This document shows positions 9,054 to 17,439 of a DNA stretch of 64,000 bases, piece by piece. The notes under the pieces were generated by a model. The model did not search any database and was not told where the DNA came from. It saw only the letters and a program-made list of their open reading frames with translations. The stretch is from contig CAZHIC010000001.1 in the NCBI GenBank assembly GCA_964532405.1, positions 1 through 64,000 of the forward strand, read 5' to 3'. Source of the DNA: PALSA-1006 sp964532405 (GTDB lineage: Bacteria; Pseudomonadota; Gammaproteobacteria; Burkholderiales; Gallionellaceae). Every line of letters begins with the position of its first letter. Position 1 is the stretch's first letter. A program made the position numbers and the translations under genes.

Positions 9054-9851
9054 ATGAATTCCGTTACCCCTATTCCAGACGTGCAAAGCAGTGCCGACAC
9101 GCGCCATCTGGCGATCAACAAGGTAGGCATCAAAAGCATCCGCCACCCGGTCGTCGTCAAGGACAAGAGCGTGGGCGTACAGCACACCATCGCCACTTTC
9201 AATATGTACGTGCATTTGCCGCACAACTTCAAAGGCACGCACATGTCGCGCTTCGTGCAGATATTGAATCAGCACGGGCGCGAGATTTCGGTCGAATCGT
9301 TCGAGAGCATCCTGCGCGAGATGGTGGAGAAACTCGAAGCGCAATCCGGCTACATCGAGATGGCCTTCCCCTATTTCGTCAACAAGACCGCGCCGGTGTC
9401 CGGCGTGCAAAGCCTGCTTGACTACGACGTTACTTTCATCGGCGAGATTGTCGAGGGGAAATATCGTTTCACCATGAAGGTGTTGGTTCCGGTGACCAGC
9501 TTGTGTCCCTGCTCCAAAGAAATCTCCGAGCGCGGCGCGCACAACCAGCGTTCTCATGTTACCCTCACCGTGCGTACCAAGAGCGCGGTATGGATCGAGG
9601 ATGTGGTGCGTTTCGCCGAAGAGCAAGCGTCGTGCGAGTTGTTCGGCTTGCTGAAACGCCCCGACGAAAAATTTGTCACCGAACGCGCTTACGACAACCC
9701 GAAATTCGTCGAAGATATGGTGCGCGATGTGGCGGCGGCGCTGAATGCAGATGAGCGTATCGAGGCGTACATCGTGGAATCGGAAAACTTCGAATCCATT
9801 CACAACCACTCCGCGTATGCGCTGATCGAAAGAGACAAAACACTTGAGTGA
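9054..9851 (+). CDS. folE2: GTP cyclohydrolase type IB (FolE2)
   Basis: 265 residues, the usual FolE2 length. It converts GTP to 7,8-dihydroneopterin triphosphate for folate (and queuosine-type) synthesis, using a metal-flexible site, unlike zinc-dependent FolE. Typical stretches are VGIKSIRHPVVVKD near the N-terminus, PYFVNKTAPVSGVQS, and the metal-site Cys region VTSLCPCSKEISERGAHNQRS near residues 145-165. The ATG at 9054 follows AAAGG. It lies 57 bases after dxs on the same strand and may be read through from it. In some bacteria folE2 is controlled by Zur, but I saw no clear Zur palindrome here. Confidence 0.95.
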   Translation: MNSVTPIPDVQSSADTRHLAINKVGIKSIRHPVVVKDKSVGVQHTIATFNMYVHLPHNFKGTHMSRFVQILNQHGREISVESFESILREMVEKLEAQSGYIEMAFPYFVNKTAPVSGVQSLLDYDVTFIGEIVEGKYRFTMKVLVPVTSLCPCSKEISERGAHNQRSHVTLTVRTKSAVWIEDVVRFAEEQASCELFGLLKRPDEKFVTERAYDNPKFVEDMVRDVAAALNADERIEAYIVESENFESIHNHSAYALIERDKTLE

Positions 9852-9938
9852 AAAGTGAAACGTGATGCCCACCCGGCGCTGCGCGCCACCCTCCCTGCCG
9901 GGAGGGCTACATTTCACCTTTCCCATTTCACATTTTAC
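9846..9938. repeat. Intergenic palindromic element between folE2 and the amidotransferase gene
   Basis: The gap holds the hairpin CCCTCCCTGCCGGGAGGG (9889-9906) flanked by imperfect inverted arms (GTGAAAAGTGAAACG on the left and TTTCACCTTTCCCATTTCAC on the right). It resembles the other dispersed palindromes of this window. There is no T-run, so it is not a classical terminator. Confidence 0.55.
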
Positions 9939-9943
9939 TGAAT

Positions 9944-10756
9944 ATGAAACCCATCGCCATCTTCCGTTTTTCACCCAGCGAAGGCCCCGGTTACTTCGCC
10001 GAATTCCTCAATCAACACGCCATTCCGTGGGAATTGATCCGCATCGACGAGGGCGACACTGTGCCGCGCAATGCGCGGGATTTTTCCGGCCTCGTGTTCA
10101 TGGGCGGGCCGATGAGCGCGAACGACGATCTGCCGTGGATACTGTTCGTGTTGCCGTTGATTCGCGATGCGTTTGCGCATGACGTGCCGATGCTCGGACA
10201 TTGCCTGGGCGGGCAACTTATGACCAAAGCGCTGGGCGGAGTGGTGAGTAAGAATCCGGTTAACCGTCATGCCGGTTTTCCTCTCCCCAACCCTCTCCCG
10301 CAAGCGGGCGAGGGGGCAAACGAATCGCTACGCGAAATTCATGTTAAAGAGCTTGGCTGGGGCACAGTAGAGGTGTCCGACAACGCCACGGCGCGCGAGT
10401 GGTTCGGCGATATTCATTCGTTTGATTCGTTTCACTGGCACGGCGAAACATTCAGCCTGCCGCAAGGCGCGGTGCATTTGCTGTCCAGCGCACATTGCGC
10501 GAATCAGGCCTACGCCATCGGCAAACATCTGGCGCTGCAATGCCATGTCGAAATGACCGAACCCATGATCCGCGAATGGTGCGCAGTCGGCGCGGACGAG
10601 CTCGCCGCCAGCGCGAACAGTCCGGCGGTACAATCCGCTGGGATGATGCAATTGCAGATGAGTGACAAGCTGCCCGAGCTGCATCGCGTGGCGGCGCAAC
10701 TGTATCGGCACTGGTTGCACGGATTGCGCGCTAATCATCAGGGAGGTGGAAAATGA
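9944..10756 (+). CDS. Class I glutamine amidotransferase-like protein with an in-frame palindrome insert
   Basis: 270 residues of the GMP-synthase-like GATase1 family. The nucleophile elbow is GHCLGGQ (Cys near residue 87), and a His-x-Glu pair appears in CHVEMTEPMI near residue 204. The family removes ammonia or gamma-glutamyl groups from glutamine; the actual substrate of this member is unknown. About 20 residues (112-131, FPLPNPLPQAGEGANESLRE) are encoded by a dispersed palindromic element between the nucleophile region and KELGWGTVEV, where relatives run straight through. Its stop overlaps the ferredoxin start (ATGA). Confidence 0.85.
   Translation: MKPIAIFRFSPSEGPGYFAEFLNQHAIPWELIRIDEGDTVPRNARDFSGLVFMGGPMSANDDLPWILFVLPLIRDAFAHDVPMLGHCLGGQLMTKALGGVVSKNPVNRHAGFPLPNPLPQAGEGANESLREIHVKELGWGTVEVSDNATAREWFGDIHSFDSFHWHGETFSLPQGAVHLLSSAHCANQAYAIGKHLALQCHVEMTEPMIREWCAVGADELAASANSPAVQSAGMMQLQMSDKLPELHRVAAQLYRHWLHGLRANHQGGGK
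10278..10336 (+). repeat. In-frame palindromic element inside the amidotransferase gene
   Basis: The core hairpin CCCTCTCCCGCAAGCGGGCG starts at 10291 and continues into AGGGGGCAAACGAATCGCTACGCGA. The same core and tail occur between genes at 57423-57463, in front of dnaE. Here it is translated as PLPNPLPQAGEGANESLRE without breaking the frame. Confidence 0.85.
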
Positions 10757-11076
10757 CTTTCGTAGTCACTGAAAGTTGCATCAAATGCAAATACACCGAT
10801 TGCGTGGACGTGTGCCCGGTAGATTGCTTTCGCGAGGGCGAAAACTTTTTGGTGATCGACCCGGACGAATGCATCGATTGCACGCTGTGCGTAGCGGAAT
10901 GTCCGGTGAATGCGATCTATGCCGAAGACGATGTGCCGGAGGATCAGCGCCAGTTCGTCGCGCTCAACGCCGAGCTCGCCAAAGTGTGGGAGCCCATCGT
11001 CGCCAAAAAAGACGCGCCCGCCGATGCGGACGAATGGCTCAAAGTGAAAGACAAGCTCCCCCTGCTGAAGCGGTGA
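10753..11076 (+). CDS. fdxA: 7Fe-8S ferredoxin
   Basis: 107 residues, a small cytosolic electron carrier. The N-terminal half has the two cluster motifs ESCIKCKYTDCVDVCPVDCF and CIDCTLCVAECPVNAIY, the CxxC/CxxxCP arrangement typical of FdxA proteins carrying one [3Fe-4S] and one [4Fe-4S] cluster. The usual FdxA C-terminal tail follows (EDDVPEDQRQF..NAELAKVWEPI). A strong GGGAGG lies 8 bases before the ATG. It overlaps the genes on both sides (ATGA upstream, GTGA downstream), so it is in one transcript with the amidotransferase and addB. Confidence 0.95.
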   Translation: MTFVVTESCIKCKYTDCVDVCPVDCFREGENFLVIDPDECIDCTLCVAECPVNAIYAEDDVPEDQRQFVALNAELAKVWEPIVAKKDAPADADEWLKVKDKLPLLKR

Positions 11077-13796
11077 GCGTTTCAGCCGCCTTCTTTGATC
11101 GTATCGCCCGGCGCATATTGACTGCGCATGCCGCTGTGTTGCCCGACTTGCGCGGCATCACTGTTTTACTTCCCAACTTTCATGTTGCTCAGCCATTAGC
11201 TCAGGCGCTGATGCGCGTGGCGCAGCGCCCCGCTTTGCTGCTGCCGCAGATGGTGACGCTGAACGAATGGGCGCAGGGCATCGCACTCGATGAGCGCGTT
11301 GTTTCGGATAGCCAGCGCAGCGCCTTGTTGTATCAACTGCTGCGCGATAAACAATGGTTCGAGCAGGCCGACCTGTGGGGTATGACGCAGGAGCTGTTGG
11401 GCTTGTTCGACGAACTCACGCAGTCGCTCAACACTTTGCCTTCTGATGCGGAAGCCTTTGCCGCTGCGGTGCAGCAAGCCTATCAGGCGCGGCAGAACAG
11501 CACGCTGCAACTGGAAGCGCGGCTGGTGTTCGAGCTATGGCATGCGATGCAAAACGGCGAGGGGCTGGATGCGGCGCGCGGGTATCAGCAACGCTTGGCG
11601 CAGTTGGCGGCGCAGGCGCGGCAACCTTTGTTCGTGTTGCGTACTTCGGATTGGACGGCGTTGGAGCAGCGTTTTCTGGAACAGTATGCGGAGAGCGCAG
11701 AAGTGACGGTGTGCGATTTGCGCGAGATGTTGGAAGACAGTCTCGGCGTTGTTTCTCAGACCCTCTCCCGCAAGCGGGAGAGGGAGCAATCTCACTCCCC
11801 TCTCCCGCTTGCGGGAGAGGGGGGGGGGGAGAGGGTTGTTGCGATGCGCGACCAATCTTTATTTCTGCGCTCAAAAAACATCCCTCCTCTCGGCGACACT
11901 CTCCGCTTCTTCGCCGCCATCAGCCTCGAACAAGAAGCCCGTGCCGCCGCCATGCAAGTACGTCTGTGGTTGCAAGCAGGCAAACGCGACATCGCCATCG
12001 TGGCGCAAGACCGCGTGGTGGCGCGGCGTATGCGCGCGTTGTTGGAGCGCGCAGAAGTGTTGGTGACGGATGAGACCGGCTGGACTTTCGCCACGCTGTC
12101 CGTGAGCACGGTGCTGGATCGCTGGCTCACCGCGCTGCAAAGCGATTTCTATCATCACGATCTGCTCGACCTGCTCAAGTCCCCCTACATCTTTGCCGAC
12201 ACGACGCCGAGCGAGCGCAAGTCAGCCGTGTATCAACTGGAGCAACTGCTGCGCAAACAGGGTGTGGTCGCCGGGCTGGAGAAATTCATCGGCCTCGCCG
12301 CACACGAAACGGTGCTGCACCAGCCGTTGGCGCGCTTGCGTCAGGCTGCTGCGTTGCTGGAGCAGGGCAAGAAGAAAACTTTGGCGGAATGGCTGGAAGC
12401 GTTGCGCGAGAGTTTGCAGGTGCTGGGTATCGACAGCGGTTTGCAGCAGGACGATGCGGGTCAGCAATTGCTGCGCGCGCTGGAAACATGGCAGCAGGAA
12501 CTGTCGGGTGATGAAGGCCGCTACCGCTTCACCGAATGGCGGCGCTGGCTGGCGCAGCAACTGGACACGCAGACCTATCGCGACAGCAGCATCGACAGCC
12601 CGGTGCGCTTCACCCACCTCGCGGCGACGCGCTGGCGCACCTTCGATGCGGTGTTGCTGCTGGGCTGCGATGCCGACCATCTGCCCAGCGTGGCGGATGG
12701 CGGCCGCTGGTTTAACGATGCCGTGCGCAGCAGTCTGAATTTGCCCACGCGCAGTACTCACGCGGCGCGGCAGCGCGACGATTTGCTGGCGCTGCTCACA
12801 TTGAACGATTGCGTGCTGGTCACTTGGCAAAAAGATCGCAACGGCGAAGCCGGGTTGCTCAGTCCGTATCTGGAAATGTTGCGCGACTTGCATGCGCTGA
12901 CCTACGGCGACGACCTGAGCGAGCGCGAATTACACGCATATCTCAAGGCGGAAGAATCGCACACATTCAGCCTGCCGCACGCCACGCAGCCTGTGCCCGG
13001 CGTGGTAAACGAGGCCGTGCCGGAGCGTGTCTCCATCAGCGCCTACAACAGTCTGGTCGCCTGCCCCTATCAGTTCTATGCGCGGCACATCCTGCGTTTG
13101 AACGAGTTGGACGAAGTGCAGGAAGGCATCGAGAAGCACGACTACGGTGAGCGCGTGCATGAGATTCTGCAATGCTTCCACGAACGCTATGCGCAAGTGA
13201 GCGAACATCCCGTGGCAGAAATTGAAGCCGTTTTGCGCCAGATCAGCGCAGACGTATTCGCCGACCTGCTGCAACAGGATTTCGCCGCGCGCGCATGGTT
13301 GGCACGCTGGTTTGTATCATTGCCTGCGTATCTCGAATGGCAGATAGAGAATGAATTACAAGGCTGGCACTATGCCGAGTCGGAGAGCACATTCGATTGG
13401 CAATTGGAAGGAGTGCGTCTGCGCGGACGTATTGATCGTCTGGATGTAAGAGGCGAAGAAAAACTCGTGCTGGATTACAAAACACAGAGCGAACAAGTGC
13501 TGCGCAACAAGTTGAAAGAGCCGGGCGAAGATGTGCAGCTCGCGTGCTACGCCTACGCGCACGAAGCAGCGGATGCCGCCTTCGTCAGTATCGAAAACGG
13601 TAAAGTGAAGCGGGTAGTGCCCAAGCACGATGTGCCATTGCTGGCGCAATTGAATGCCGAGAGATTGGTAAATGTGATGGCTGCGATACGCGACGGTGCA
13701 GGCCTGCCCGCGAATGGGATTGATGCGGTGTGCGGGTATTGCGAGATGCGCGGTGTGTGCCGGAAAGGGGAGTGGGTGGTGGGAGATGATGATTAA
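11073..13796 (+). CDS. addB: AddB-like exonuclease/helicase subunit (PD-(D/E)XK nuclease, Fe-S)
   Basis: 907 residues from GTG at 11073, which overlaps the fdxA stop; the frame stays open further upstream but that is inside fdxA. The N-terminal two thirds resemble an inactivated helicase (LPNFHVAQPLAQALMR, no Walker A). The C-terminus is a RecB-type nuclease: GRIDRLD, then LVLDYKTQ with the catalytic Asp and Lys. One Cys in YNSLVACPYQFY and three in the terminal CGYCEMRGVC cluster match the four-Cys [4Fe-4S] staple of AddB and Dna2. With AddA next door it should process double-strand ends for RecA. A palindromic element is inserted in frame at 11760-11836 (residues about 230-255), with an 11-G run inside it. 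Confidence 0.85.
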   Translation: MSVSAAFFDRIARRILTAHAAVLPDLRGITVLLPNFHVAQPLAQALMRVAQRPALLLPQMVTLNEWAQGIALDERVVSDSQRSALLYQLLRDKQWFEQADLWGMTQELLGLFDELTQSLNTLPSDAEAFAAAVQQAYQARQNSTLQLEARLVFELWHAMQNGEGLDAARGYQQRLAQLAAQARQPLFVLRTSDWTALEQRFLEQYAESAEVTVCDLREMLEDSLGVVSQTLSRKREREQSHSPLPLAGEGGGERVVAMRDQSLFLRSKNIPPLGDTLRFFAAISLEQEARAAAMQVRLWLQAGKRDIAIVAQDRVVARRMRALLERAEVLVTDETGWTFATLSVSTVLDRWLTALQSDFYHHDLLDLLKSPYIFADTTPSERKSAVYQLEQLLRKQGVVAGLEKFIGLAAHETVLHQPLARLRQAAALLEQGKKKTLAEWLEALRESLQVLGIDSGLQQDDAGQQLLRALETWQQELSGDEGRYRFTEWRRWLAQQLDTQTYRDSSIDSPVRFTHLAATRWRTFDAVLLLGCDADHLPSVADGGRWFNDAVRSSLNLPTRSTHAARQRDDLLALLTLNDCVLVTWQKDRNGEAGLLSPYLEMLRDLHALTYGDDLSERELHAYLKAEESHTFSLPHATQPVPGVVNEAVPERVSISAYNSLVACPYQFYARHILRLNELDEVQEGIEKHDYGERVHEILQCFHERYAQVSEHPVAEIEAVLRQISADVFADLLQQDFAARAWLARWFVSLPAYLEWQIENELQGWHYAESESTFDWQLEGVRLRGRIDRLDVRGEEKLVLDYKTQSEQVLRNKLKEPGEDVQLACYAYAHEAADAAFVSIENGKVKRVVPKHDVPLLAQLNAERLVNVMAAIRDGAGLPANGIDAVCGYCEMRGVCRKGEWVVGDDD
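11760..11836 (+). repeat. In-frame double-hairpin palindromic element inside addB, with G11 tract
   Basis: Two copies of the CCCTCTCCCGCAAGCGGGAG hairpin lie in opposite orientation, bounded by ACCCTCTCCC (11760) and GGGAGAGGGT (ending 11836). It encodes TLSRKREREQSHSPLPLAGEGGGER in the addB frame. The run 11819-11829 is eleven consecutive G, a slippage-prone tract. Confidence 0.85.
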
Positions 13797-13798
13797 AA

Positions 13799-13891
13799 AA
13801 AATCAAACCCAACCCTCCCCAGCCCTCCCTTGTCAGGGAGGGAGCGCTGGCTCCCCCCTGACAAGGGGAGGTTGGGAGGGGTTTGGTTTTC
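13799..13891. repeat. Intergenic palindromic element between addB and addA
   Basis: Arms AATCAAACCCAACCCTCCCC and GGGGAGGTTGGGAGGGGTTT face each other around inner hairpins CCCTCCCTTGTCAGGGAGGG and CTCCCCCCTGACAAGGGGAG. The same family occurs at 39552-39649, after ftsK. It separates addB and addA, which are otherwise usually adjacent or overlapping. Confidence 0.8.
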
Positions 13892-13909
13892 CATGCTTCA
13901 CACAAAAAT

Positions 13910-16900
13910 ATGACTAATCACATCGCCCTAGACCCCAGACGCAGCATCGTCGTCGAAGCCTGCGCCGGCAGCGGCAAGACCTGGCTGCTGGTGTCGCGCA
14001 TAGCACGTCTGCTGCTGGACGGCGCGCAGCCTTCGCAGATACTCGCCATCACTTTCACCCGCAAAGCCGCGCAGGAGATGCAGGCGCGCTTGCAACTATG
14101 GCTGCGCGATCTGGCGATGGGGGACGACGATTTCGTGCGCCAGTTTTTCGCCGAGCGCGGCGTAGATAATCTGAGCGATGCGAAACTGCAACGCGCCCGC
14201 AGCCTCTACAGCAGCGTGTTGCTCGCACAGCCGTGCATCACCATCAGCACCTTCCACGGTTGGTTCATGCAGGTCATGCAGCGTGCGCCGCTGAACGCCG
14301 ACGTGATGCAGGGCTCGTCGCTACTGGAACGTGCGGCAGCGATGCAGGAAGAGGCATGGGAAGAAATGCTGGAGCAGATGCGCAAGCAGCCCGATGGCAT
14401 CGAGGCGCAGCACATGCAGTGGCTGTTCGGCGAGTGCGGATTGTTCACCACGCGCAAGCTGCTGTTCAACTTTCTCGGCAAGCGCGCCGAGTGGTGGGCA
14501 TACAGCTCACATCTCCCCTCGCCCGCAAGCGGGATAACCAGCGACTTTGCGGCTTTGCCGCCTAGTCGAATGGCTAGTAGTTCCATCAGAGGGGCTGGGG
14601 GAGAGGGTGCGCTTAACTTCGCGCTGGACAATCTGCGCACCGATCTTGCGGTGGACATGGCATTCGACCCAATCGCCGATTGGGGGATGTGTGGCGACAG
14701 CGAAGAGGTGCTATTCGCGTTCGTGCATCAACTGGCGGGCAATGGCACTGAAGTGCAGAAGAACAAAGCGAGCGAGTTGGAGCGCGCGTGGACAGACAGC
14801 GCAGCGGAGGCACGTTTTGAAAAAATGTGGCCGCTGTTGTTCACTCAGGCTGACGAGCCGCGCAAACTGAAGCCCACCAAAAATCAGAGCGAAACGGTTT
14901 TCGCCGTTGCATTGCTCAACCTGCAAGCCAGTCTGCAAGCCGTGCGCGACGCACTCGCCGAACAGCAGGCCTATCGCCTCAACGAAGCGGTGCTGCATTG
15001 CGGCGTGGCTTTTCTTGAGCGTTATCAAGCGCTCAAACAACAAAAACAGCAGATGGATTTTTCCGATCTGGAATGGCAGTTGTGCCGCCTGCTGCAACAA
15101 AGCGAACACGCCGAGACCATGCAGTACAAACTCGACAGCCGCTACCGCCATGTGTTGCTGGACGAGTTTCAGGACACCAATCCGCTGCAATGGCAGATAT
15201 TGCGCGCGTGGTTCGATGCGTCCGTGGCGGTGGAGTCGCAGCCCACCGTGTTCGTCGTCGGCGACCCCAAACAATCCATCTACCGTTTCCGCCGCGCCGA
15301 TGCGCGCTTGTTCGGCGTGGCGCGTGAATATCTGCAAGAACATTTCGCCGCCGTGACGTTGGGCAACAGCCTTACGCGCCGCAACTCACAGCCCGTGGTC
15401 GATACGGTGAATGCCGTGTTCCGTGAACAGCCGGATGGTTTTGAGTTTGTCGAACATCAAACGCATCAAAAGGAACTGCCCGGCCATGTGCTGGTGCTGC
15501 CGCTGGCGGTTGCCGAGCGCAACAAAGAAGAGGCGGCAGAGAATGCAGCGCTTACCCTGCGCGATCCGCTGACTACTCCGAGAGCCGAAACCGAAGAAGG
15601 CGCGCGCCACAAAGAAGCCGCGCAATTCGCTGACCTGCTGCAAACTATCAGCAGCGACTGGTCAGTGAACGATGTAGGAAAAACACGCCGTGCCAGCTAT
15701 GGCGACATCATGGTGCTGGTGCGCAGCCGCACCCACCTCGCGGTGTACGAAGAAGCCTTACGCGCGAAGCACATTCCTTTTATCAGCTCGCGGCGCGGCG
15801 GCCTACTCGACACGTTGGAAGCGGAAGACGTGCAAGCGCTGCTGATGTTTCTCATCACCCCCTTCGCCGACCTCGCGCTGGCACAGGTGCTGCGCACGCC
15901 GGTGTTTGCGTGCAGCGATGCGGATTTGATGCTGCTGGCTAAAATCCCCCCCAACCCCCCTTTGCTAAAGGGGGGAGTGGACGGGCTTGGCAACGAAGAA
16001 GAGACGGCGAAGGTCGAGCTGACCGTTCCCCACTTTGCCTCGCAGAGGTTCTTGCACCCTCTGGGTGAAAAAGGGGGGCAAGGGGGGATTTGCAGTTGGT
16101 GGCAACGCCTGCAACGTTTGGATAATTTATCGCCCGCACTACAGCGCGCCACCGAACTCCTGCAACGCTGGCTCGCCCTCGCCGACAAACTCCCCGTGCA
16201 CGACCTGCTCGACCGCATCTATTTCGAGGGCGATGTGCTGGCGCGTTACAGCGCCGTGCTGCCTGTCGAGATGCGCGCCAAGGTCACCGCCAACCTGCAC
16301 GCCTTCATGGAGATTGCGCTGAGCGTAGATGCCGGACGCTACCCCAGCCTGCCGCGCTTCCTGCAAGAGTTGCGCGAATTGCGCGACAGTAGCGACGACG
16401 CGCCGGACGAAGGCAAGCTCGGCACGGCGGGCGATGCCGTGCGCATCTACACCGTGCACGAATCGAAAGGGCTGGAAGCCCCCATCGTCTGGTTGCTGGA
16501 CGCGAACGCGGCGAAGAACAACAAAGACGGTAACGACGTGCTGCTGGACTGGCCGACGCATGAGCCGCAACCGCTACACTTTTCTTTGTACACCGACCAA
16601 GCCTCGCGCGGAAAAATGCGCGCTCCGCTGTTCGAGCAAGACGCCGCGCAACAAGCCCGCGAAGAGATGAACCTGCTCTATGTCGCCATGACCCGCGCGC
16701 AACAAGCGTTGATCGTCAGCGGCAGCAGCAAGGGCGAAGACAAAGAGGAAAAGAAAAAAACGCTGTCGTGGTACGACCGCATCGCGGCATCGGTGGGTGA
16801 ACAGCCGAATCCACTTTGCAATCCTGGAAAACCTGTAGGTCGGGATTTATCCCGACATTCCAAAATTGCTGTCGGGATAAATCCCGACCTACCTGCCATC

Positions 16901-17359
16901 CTCCCCACCGGAAAACGCACCACCCGCAACTCTGCCCAACAACAGCGCGGCATCTGGCTGCACGCGCTGCTGCAACACCTTACGGAAGGCGCGGTGAATG
17001 AAGCCGAACTTCAGCAGCGTCTTGGCATTCCGTCCGACGAAATAGCAACCCTCTACCCACAAGCCCAACACCTCCTCACGCTTCCTCAACTCGCCCGCTT
17101 CTTCGACGCGCAGCAATACCGCACCGCCTGCAACGAGCTGCCCTACATCAACGCCAACGGCGAAATGAAACGCATTGACCGTCTGGTGGAATTCGACGAC
17201 GAAGTGTGGGTGCTGGATTACAAGTTAGGCGACAGCGGAGATGTGGCGCGTTACCGCGCGCAGATGCAGGAATATCGGGCTGCGATGCAATCGGTGTATG
17301 CGGGCAAGACGGTGTGCTGTGTGCTGGTGTTTGCGGATGGAGCTCTGAGCGAGGTGTAG
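13910..17359 (+). CDS. addA: AddA-like UvrD/RecB-family helicase-nuclease
   Basis: 1149 residues from ATG at 13910. Superfamily 1 helicase motifs: Walker A ACAGSGKT (residues 17-24), motif Ia ITFTRKAAQEM, motif II LLDEFQDTNPLQW, motif III VVGDPKQSIYRFRRA, motif V YTVHESKGLEAPIVWLL, and motif VI LLYVAMTRAQQAL. The C-terminus has the nuclease residues of AddA (RIDRLVEFDDEVWVLDYKLGD). With AddB it would unwind and resect broken DNA. Three separate palindromic elements of different families sit in frame inside it (14512-14610, 15942-16091, 16835-16892), each lengthening a loop and none breaking a motif. The stop codon itself lies at the edge of a fourth palindrome. Confidence 0.9.
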   Translation: MTNHIALDPRRSIVVEACAGSGKTWLLVSRIARLLLDGAQPSQILAITFTRKAAQEMQARLQLWLRDLAMGDDDFVRQFFAERGVDNLSDAKLQRARSLYSSVLLAQPCITISTFHGWFMQVMQRAPLNADVMQGSSLLERAAAMQEEAWEEMLEQMRKQPDGIEAQHMQWLFGECGLFTTRKLLFNFLGKRAEWWAYSSHLPSPASGITSDFAALPPSRMASSSIRGAGGEGALNFALDNLRTDLAVDMAFDPIADWGMCGDSEEVLFAFVHQLAGNGTEVQKNKASELERAWTDSAAEARFEKMWPLLFTQADEPRKLKPTKNQSETVFAVALLNLQASLQAVRDALAEQQAYRLNEAVLHCGVAFLERYQALKQQKQQMDFSDLEWQLCRLLQQSEHAETMQYKLDSRYRHVLLDEFQDTNPLQWQILRAWFDASVAVESQPTVFVVGDPKQSIYRFRRADARLFGVAREYLQEHFAAVTLGNSLTRRNSQPVVDTVNAVFREQPDGFEFVEHQTHQKELPGHVLVLPLAVAERNKEEAAENAALTLRDPLTTPRAETEEGARHKEAAQFADLLQTISSDWSVNDVGKTRRASYGDIMVLVRSRTHLAVYEEALRAKHIPFISSRRGGLLDTLEAEDVQALLMFLITPFADLALAQVLRTPVFACSDADLMLLAKIPPNPPLLKGGVDGLGNEEETAKVELTVPHFASQRFLHPLGEKGGQGGICSWWQRLQRLDNLSPALQRATELLQRWLALADKLPVHDLLDRIYFEGDVLARYSAVLPVEMRAKVTANLHAFMEIALSVDAGRYPSLPRFLQELRELRDSSDDAPDEGKLGTAGDAVRIYTVHESKGLEAPIVWLLDANAAKNNKDGNDVLLDWPTHEPQPLHFSLYTDQASRGKMRAPLFEQDAAQQAREEMNLLYVAMTRAQQALIVSGSSKGEDKEEKKKTLSWYDRIAASVGEQPNPLCNPGKPVGRDLSRHSKIAVGINPDLPAILPTGKRTTRNSAQQQRGIWLHALLQHLTEGAVNEAELQQRLGIPSDEIATLYPQAQHLLTLPQLARFFDAQQYRTACNELPYINANGEMKRIDRLVEFDDEVWVLDYKLGDSGDVARYRAQMQEYRAAMQSVYAGKTVCCVLVFADGALSEV
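14512..14610 (+). repeat. In-frame palindromic element inside addA (copy sharing a segment with the MITE)
   Basis: It reads CTCCCCTCGCCCGCAAGCGGG, then a 54-base segment (14534-14587) starting ATAACCAGCGACTTTGC and holding TAGTCGAATGGCTAGTAG, then AGAGGGGCTGGGGGAGAGGG. The 54-base segment also occurs in the MITE at 3691-3745, with a diverged middle, while the inverted MITE arm at 3797-3840 has the flanks joined without it. This suggests one element inserted into another. Translated as LPSPASGITSDFAALPPSRM and onward. Confidence 0.85.
15942..16091 (+). repeat. In-frame 150-bp inverted-repeat element inside addA
   Basis: Terminal arms AAATCCCCCCCAACCCCCCT (from 15942) and AGGGGGGCAAGGGGGGATTT (to 16091) are inverted repeats. 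The length, 150 bases, is exactly 50 codons, so it adds residues IPPNPPLLKGG...GEKGGQGGIC without a frameshift. It has no open reading frame of its own. Confidence 0.85.
16835..16892 (+). repeat. In-frame GTAGGTCGGG palindrome inside addA
   Basis: A near-perfect inverted repeat: GTAGGTCGGGATTTATCCCG on the left and CGGGATAAATCCCGACCTAC on the right. Related to the intergenic element at 47691-47742. It is translated as VGRDLSRHSKIAVGINPDLP between helicase motif VI and the nuclease domain. Confidence 0.85.
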
Positions 17360-17432
17360 GCTGGCGGTGAGGCACGAACCCCAGCGCTTGTAATTTTAAA
17401 ATGCTGGGGTTCGCAAACTCACCCTAGCCTAC
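17356..17432. repeat. Palindromic element overlapping the addA stop codon
   Basis: Arms GTAGGCTGGCGGTGAGGCAC (from 17356) and GCAAACTCACCCTAGCCTAC (to 17432) bracket an inner stem CGAACCCCAGC/GCTGGGGTTCG. The TAG stop of addA (17357-17359) is the first bases of the left arm, so the element may have supplied the stop. The right end lies 8 bases from the VapC-like gene stop and could act as a bidirectional terminator structure, though it lacks a T-run. Confidence 0.75.
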
Positions 17433-17439
17433 TGACTAT

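Noticed and set aside
10278..10336. Hairpin as a transcription terminator
   Set aside because: It lies inside an intact reading frame, lacks a T-run, and has sister copies elsewhere; it is a dispersed repeat.
10776..11072. Upstream extension of the addB frame
   Set aside because: The frame is open through fdxA, but that stretch is Arg-rich shadow coding; the GTG at 11073 overlapping the fdxA stop fits the N-terminus of the family.
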